Below the pieces are notes generated by a model. The model saw only the letters and a list, made by a program, of their open reading frames with translations, was not told the DNA's origin and did not search any database. From Mesocentrotus franciscanus (taxonomy: Eukaryota > Echinodermata > Echinoidea > Camarodonta > Strongylocentrotidae), in contig CP137668.1 in NCBI GenBank assembly GCA_037976565.1, forward strand, positions 35,850,088 to 35,914,087: a stretch of DNA of 64,000 nt. Direction: 5' to 3'. A program made the position numbers and the translations under genes. This document shows, one piece after another, positions 58,398-64,000 of this stretch. Each line of letters begins with the position of its first letter. The stretch's first letter is position 1.

Positions 58398-58731
58398 CCC
58401 CCCCCTTCCTCTCTCTCTCTCTCTCTCTCTCTCTTCTACATACAAAAACACACACTACAAACACACACACATAATCTATCTATTTTTCTATTTATATATA
58501 TCTCTCTCTCTCTCTCTCTCTCTCTCCCCCTCTCCCATCCCTCTTTCTCTTGACCGTGTATTAGAGGAAAAACAACAACTGAATGAACATTTCTTATCTC
58601 TGGCATATGTGTTAAAATTTCTAAAGCAAAAGTACAAATAGACAATATGTCTATCAAAATGGACTCTCGGACAAAAGGCTTCAAAATAGGTAAAATTAAC
58701 AGGTGATTATTGACCCCCTCCCCTCCAACAT

Positions 58732-58762
<31 letters not shown>
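58398..58762. repeat. C10 run and three (CT)n tracts
   Basis: A C10 run at about 58396-58405, then CT runs at 58410-58433, 58501-58527 and 58735-58760, with CA-rich sequence at 58440-58472. Confidence 0.95.
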
Positions 58763-58765
<3 letters not shown>

Positions 58766-59299
58766 CTCTGCAAAAGTAAAATTCAACACTTAAAGAAAAA
58801 TCAATCTCAATTCAATTTTCTCTAATATACTCCTAAACACATATATTACAATGTACATGTATATTATCAAGTAAACAAAGCAAATTAGAAATCTCACAAA
58901 GTCTTTTTCACCTCTAACTGAACTTAACCTCAAGATGAATACAACTAAAGAATACAAGTTAGAATAGATAGAATAAACATCATGAAAAGGCACTTAAGCT
59001 GTGATCGATAGTATTATTAAAAGCTTGATGATGAGTGTAAATTACAGATGACTCATTTAGCCGTCAGATCACATGTATACATGAGCGCAATATGTCTCTT
59101 AGCTTCCAGCAGTTCCTGTTAATCATTAATGGTTAGAGGTATCCAAGCATGAACTCCTACCCCCTGCAAAGAAAATGCTTTGTTGCCTTAGAAACAAGGG
59201 AAAAGACCTGCTCTTTTTTTGCAGCAATGCCATTAGTTTGAAGTGCACCCAGAAGGCAAATAAGCACCTGGGAAATAGATGGTAGCTAGTGTGATGCAT
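58763..59299. other. nothing recognised
   Basis: AT-rich. Confidence 0.4.
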
Positions 59300-59640
59300 G
59301 CATGTGCTCTTTACATATGGTAGAAATGCTCCCCAGGGGAGTGGAGATGGTGCACACAGTGCATGCAGATTTGAAATCAATTTTAAGGCATGCATGGGAC
59401 TTGTAGGCTTATACATGGTAGAAAAGTCTCAAAATAGTGGTGATGGTGCACATAATGTGTGTGCATGTTAAATCAAATGTGATGCATGCATACATGTGAA
59501 GTGAGTTAAGATGATGCACACCACTGTCTACATGTTCTAAATCCATTGTGATGCATGGATGTGAGATTAGGTTTATATATTGCATAAATGCTCCCAAGGA
59601 GTGGAGAGGATGCACACAGTGTGTGCAGGTTTGAAATGTT
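59300..59640 (+). repeat. diverged tandem repeat, ~70-95-bp units
   Basis: GGTGCACACAGTGCATGCAG (59349), GGTGCACATAATGTGTGTGC (59444), GATGCACACCACTGTC (59512) and GGATGCACACAGTGTGTGCA (59604) each sit in similar surroundings (AAATCAA...GTGATGCATG; ATGCTCCC.AGG.GAGTGGAG). Confidence 0.7.
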
Positions 59641-60397
59641 TAGACATGTTTAGAAGCACAAGTGGGAAACAAATGTAATCATTTGACAATATACCTTGTT
59701 AAAACTCAAATTTGACAGCTGAATTGTTCTATATCCATCCACTTTTGCACACATAGGGGCATAATAACTCTTAACAATTTTTTAATTTTGACCTTTTTTA
59801 TTCATACACTATGATTGTCCAACACAATGATGAAATAAAGCTTGATCTAATTACCTGCATAGTAGATTATGATCTAATACAATAAAAAAAGGGAATACTT
59901 TCAGGGTCTGCCACAATCGATAAAGTCTAATGAAATAATACACACTTTAAAACTCAACTATATTGTTTCACATTACATTTTATAATCTCTCTATATATAT
60001 TCAAATATTTAACAAGACCAAAACAGATCTCATTATCTATTGCCATCATTAACCATGATTGTGTCTCCACAGTTATCACTTTTGGCACTATGCAATCAAT
60101 CACATATCAAACTCCTTGCTCTCTCATAATTAGCCTCTTTTTTTTATAAATCTCTGCAACTATATCTGTCTGGCTGGCTCAATGTATCTGTGTCTCTCTA
60201 TTCTCTCATTACCATTTTCTTTGCCCCTCTCAGCCTCTCTCATCTTGTGTTATCTCTGATATTTCATCTCTTTATTTGTCTTAATCTACCCCTGTCTCCT
60301 ATAATTACTTTTTTCTTCATGGTTCCCTCTTCCGGTCCTTCCGTTTCCAACACTTTGAACCCACTAGCGAGACAACTGAGAAGAGACACAGACTTTT
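59641..60397. other. nothing recognised
   Basis: AT-rich, mildly T/C-biased near 60.2-60.3 kb. Confidence 0.4.
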
Positions 60398-61040
60398 GAG
60401 AGCCAGAAGGGCATTAACTGTACACACATTTATTAAGTGGTATCTGTAAACATCCTTTTGACTCTCATAAGACGACATGATAAGTTACAATCTGAAACCC
60501 AATAGTGAGATACGTTTTAAAAGAGACATCTGTAGAGCACCAGAAGGGCATTAAACTGCATACACATTTTATGGTATGTGTTAACATCCTTCTTGCTCCA
60601 AGAAGATGACATGTTAAGTGACTAATATAACTAAACTAAACAAACCTTACGACTTACAGGAAACATTATAAGGTTGAGATCCATAAGGGCATTGACTGTA
60701 TACAAATTGTATAGTATGTGTTAACATCCTTATAGCTCTTATCAAACGACATGATAAGTGACTAATAATATAAACCCACAAGTCAGAAACCTTACAACTT
60801 TAACATGTAACATTATAAGGTTGAAAGCCAGAAGGGCATTAACGGCACATTCAAAGGTATGTTTTAACAGCCCTCTGGCTCCAAGGAGACGACATGATAA
60901 GTGACTAATATACACCCACTAGTCACAAACCTTACAACTCAATACAAGAAACATTATAAGGTTGAGATCCAGAAGGGCATTAACTACATGCATGTGCTGA
61001 ATTACAGGCATTAACACCCTTCAGGCTCTTGAACAATGAG
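60398..61040 (+). repeat. tandem array of five GCATTAAC-family hairpins
   Basis: Hairpins start at about 60398, 60535, 60676, 60825 and 60965 (spacing 137-149 bp). Each has a left arm like GCCAGAAGGGCATTAACTG and a right arm like GTTAACATCCTTCTTGCTC. The linkers are also repeated: GACGACATGATAAGTGACTA, AAACCTTACAACT and AACATTATAAGGTTGA. Stems vary between units but pairing is broadly kept. Confidence 0.92.
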
Positions 61041-61081
61041 ACATAATAATCTACTATCTCATTGTCATAGTTACAAATGAT

Positions 61082-61116
61082 ACTGGTCTACCAGGAAACT
61101 GGTCTACCAGGAAACT
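61082..61116 (+). repeat. 17-bp tandem duplication
   Basis: TGGTCTACCAGGAAACT occurs twice head-to-tail. Confidence 0.95.
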
Positions 61117-61439
61117 GACTCATGCTACTGCTGTTGTAGCCCCCGACTCATCTAATTAATTAGAAAGTGTGAGGGTAAGGTGAAAAGAACAGGATAGATC
61201 TGCTCTTTCAGTACCGTAGTCTGATTAAAGTTCCATGTATCAAAGACCATTCACTTGCATATTCATTGGGTGTAGATTCTACACTAGATTTTAGAGGTTT
61301 TGATGATCTACAATTAAAAGTAGATCTTTATGTCCAGGAGAATAGCCTGAAACATATCTTGGCATATTAATGCTGATCTAGAATTCACAAGCATAAACAT
61401 GTGAAATTATTAGCATGGTACATTTTATTGCATATTCTC

Positions 61440-62120
61440 AGAGAAATATCTTTCACAAAATTCAGTTCTGAGAACTATCCAGTTTTATTGCCAAAAAAAA
61501 AGGTTTCTTACTAAAAACAGATACCAGGATGAGGGGAGCAAGTAAATATCATGTGTAATATCAAGGGAGCTTTCACTAAATTTCACCACTGAGACTTGGA
61601 AATATCATGTTTTATAGCTAAAAGGAAGAAAAGAAAGTAAAAAGATAGAAGTCATTATTCCAAAAAAGAAAGCTTTTACAAAATTATAGCTCTGAGACTG
61701 GGAAAAAAAGAAGATTTATTACGACAGCATTGATACCTGGATAAAGACCCTAGAAAAAGAAATGCATCAGTATTCTCAGAAGAGCTTTCGCAAAATGTCA
61801 GAACTACATGTATCATGTATTAAACTACAAACAAAAAACAATATTTCTTACTAAAACACTGATGCCTGGATGAGGAGCAAAAAAGGTCATGTAAATCTTT
61901 GTTAGTGAGAAATATCATGTTTCAATTTATAACAAATGAGAATTATTACGAAAACAACACTGATATCTGATAAGGATTTTTTTAAAGAAGAAAAGTCCAA
62001 GAAGAGAAACTGAAGAAGTCACCAATATCAAGATTCACATAATTACAGCTCTGAGACCGAGAAATGCCCTATCTCATTACTAAATAATTTGTTTAATAAA
62101 AGACTGATGCCTGGATGAAT
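61440..62120 (+). repeat. diverged tandem repeat, five or more ~110-230-bp units
   Basis: Two motif blocks alternate: CACAAAATTCAGTTCTGAGA-like (61452, 61570, 61677, 61790, 62033) and TTACTAAAACACTGATGCCTGGATGAGG-like (about 61507, 61715, 61848, 61945, 62093). AAATATCATGT also recurs between them. Units vary in length through indels. Confidence 0.75.
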
Positions 62121-63137
62121 ACTCAAGTAAATAAATCCATCATTATTGTCAAGAAGGCTCCCACACTGAACATGGATCAAGGGGAAGTCAATGATCTCTC
62201 CTGAAAATCCAGGCCATCATTTTGATGATAGATTCTGAGTCCCTCCGCCCAACAACACCCCTTCATCTTCATCAGTTGTTCTCTTAAACATTCATGAGTC
62301 AAGAAAAGCAAAGGCCTCATCGTTGTCACCTTTTTTAGAATTCATCAATCCATTTCCTCCCAGCATCCAATGTTTTACTTGGAGGATGGATCGGATGAGA
62401 GGCGGATGATGAGGTATGAGATGATGAGAACAAAGATGGATTGATAATGGCAAGATTTTCTTTATCGAGGAAACAATTTCCAAAATTGCTTAGAAGAAAT
62501 GTAACGTAAGCTAAACATTTATTAAAATCTCCCAATACTGATTCTGCTAACAGTCAAATGTTAAGATACAAAATCACCTACAACTACTTCTTTCCAAACA
62601 AAATCTCAACTCTATTGCAATACTATATAAATTAATTTCTACAATGCTTGGCTAGCATTGAGTATTTTTTTTCCCATGAAACTATTTTAGTACACTCTCT
62701 CAATTTCTCCTTATTTCTCCCTTTCTTTCTCCTCTTTTCTACATTGACACATAAGGTTGCAATGGAGTTCATGTCAGATACAATCCCCAAAAGTAATATA
62801 ATGAATTAACAACTAGGAATATAAGAATAATTAACATTTCCTCTGCCTGATATTAACCAAAATATTAACACCCCCCTAGTTCTCCCCTGCCCCAAACAAA
62901 TATTTTGACAACTCGACCACAAAACAGATGTTGATGTGTTATTCTGTGTATTGCTGTTGCATTACACCATGCCAAAAATAATGCACAGGTGCTTTTCCCC
63001 TATTGTTAACTTTACATTATGCACACTCAATTGCAGAACCACTTGCTCAGGTATGTTATGTCGCCCAAGCTAGCACGACTCTCGACTTCACCAATCCTTT
63101 CTTTACGATCTGCAGCTGATTCCCAACACCCAGTAAC
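62121..63137. other. nothing recognised
   Basis: AT-rich. If the exon at 63138-63292 is real, this is downstream intron. Confidence 0.4.
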
Positions 63138-63292
63138 CTGAGGCATGATAACAATAATCCGCAGAGCGTTATGAAAGTCAACGACATCAGCTGTCCTTTG
63201 GGTGGTCACAAGAGGGCAGTAAAACAAGTCAACCCTGGATGCCACATTAGGTAAGTCAATGCACTCGGCAACATTAAAGAGAAGGTTGAGTT
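63138..63292 (-). CDS. probable internal coding exon, product unknown
   Basis: On the minus strand, a pyrimidine-rich acceptor (TTTCACCTCTTCCCAG) opens a frame of 2 + 153 nt to a donor CAG/GTTACT at 63137. The translation includes LNLLFNVAECIDLPNVASRV, DLFYCPLVTTQRTADVVDF and HNALRIIVIMPQ. Without that donor the frame stays open a further 36 codons to a TGA at 63027. The composition is ordinary for a globular protein and GC is above the flanks. No family is recognised and no catalytic motif is evident. It enters with a G/AA split codon, the same phase as the exon candidate at 285-445, and leaves in phase 0; whether the two belong to one gene cannot be told. Confidence 0.45.
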
Positions 63293-63519
63293 CTGGGAAG
63301 AGGTGAAATATAATTTGTGAGCGTTATCATTGTTGTTATGCAAGTGTGGAAGAACATCAGATAAAAAATGTTCCCTGAAAAGCATGGGTCTTCAAATGCC
63401 TTCATATTTTAAATATGGCATGTAACAGCATAAAAATCGGGACAGATTTTTATGTCACATGTTTGTGTAGTCCCATATACATATTTCTGTGTAAAGTGCC
63501 TGTTACTTTACCAACACTG
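63293..63519. other. nothing recognised
   Basis: AT-rich; upstream intron if the neighbouring exon is real. Confidence 0.4.
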
Positions 63520-63670
63520 GGCCAAATTTCTTATCATTTTGATGATTCCAGAACCTTACAGTACACACCAATACTTATATGCTAGATGATCAACCTTTTC
63601 TGATCGATTCCACACCATTTCTTTCACAATGCAATCGCATGACCAGAACTCAACTTTATCTTTAACAGCA
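63520..63670 (+). repeat. diverged dispersed repeat, related to 3640-3800
   Basis: ATTTCTTTCACAATG, ATCGCATGACCAGA and CTCAACTTTA parallel the 3.64 kb copy. Confidence 0.45.
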
Positions 63671-64000
63671 GGTCTTTCACATGGATGCTGATATATCTTG
63701 TTCTTTACAAGCTCTTGTTTGAAAAGCCATATAATGTTTCTTCCATGGCACTAGGGGGCAGCAAACAATTTCAAATCAATCAAGACATTGAGCAAGTAAG
63801 AGCTTACACAATACAACAAAATATATGAGTACTTTTTTCTAGCCGCTTCAATGAGGAAGCCATTTATTCACGAGCAATAATTATGATTGCTCCCACATAA
63901 TCATAGCTTTCTGAATTTGTTAAAACTAAATTATCCAACTTGCTTGACCAAGTAACAAGATGACTAGCTACAGAGACATTCAGCTCTGGGTGATGAAGCA
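63671..64000. other. nothing recognised
   Basis: AT-rich to the window edge. Confidence 0.4.

Overview
This window looks like nuclear, intron/intergenic-type DNA from an animal, most likely a marine invertebrate deuterostome such as an echinoderm. It is AT-rich with almost no long open frames, full of microsatellites, small inverted-repeat (MITE-like) elements and 5'-truncated non-LTR retrotransposon tails, with one very large fold-back element. The echinoderm guess is inference from repeat style; no gene here fixes the species. No bacterial-type gene organisation is present, and no full-length gene could be identified.

Protein coding: the best evidence is two exon-like segments on the minus strand, near the left end (285-445, strong GTAAGT donor) and the right end (63138-63292, pyrimidine-rich acceptor, CAG/GT donor). 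Weaker minus-strand candidates lie at 1575-1663, 2586-2714, 2750-2945 and 55525-55570. If real they belong to one or more minus-strand genes whose products I do not recognise. A CpG-rich block at 36.66-37.61 kb and a GC-richer block at 56.2-57.0 kb could be promoter/first-exon regions.

Repeats, left to right: a 220-bp GAA tract (5.5 kb); an inverted-repeat element with long arms (8.53-9.07 kb) that has diverged relatives at 27.4 and 45.4 kb; a strand-asymmetric G-poor kilobase (11.6-12.6 kb); a ~2.1-kb element with 15-bp perfect terminal inverted repeats, a hairpin at each end and a tRNA-like remnant inside (12.93-15.06 kb); a 3.5-kb, 24-bp minisatellite with a 600-bp higher-order repeat (15.23-18.73 kb); two copies of a ~390-bp repeat (24.3 and 34.0 kb) and a separate 535-bp element (25.4 kb), with TTAA at both ends of the 25.4 and 34.0 kb copies; a 2.2-kb fold-back element built of nested tandem repeats (28.71-30.92 kb); two small palindromic MITEs (36.04 and 41.34 kb); ATC and GTA repeat fields (39.5-41.8 kb); two degenerate TAACCC-like arrays (33.3 and 50.6 kb); and LINE 3' ends at 22.9 and 52.2-53.0 kb.

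The most unusual signal is a family of about 70-nt imperfect hairpins sharing the core GCCAGAAGGGCATTAACTC on one arm and its image on the other. There are six dispersed copies (0.2, 9.3, 19.7, 23.4, 31.1, 53.7 kb) and five tandem copies with a ~140-bp period at 60.4-61.03 kb. These small hairpin units recur across the whole window, unlike the other repeats, and deserve a closer look as a miniature mobile element or small-RNA source.
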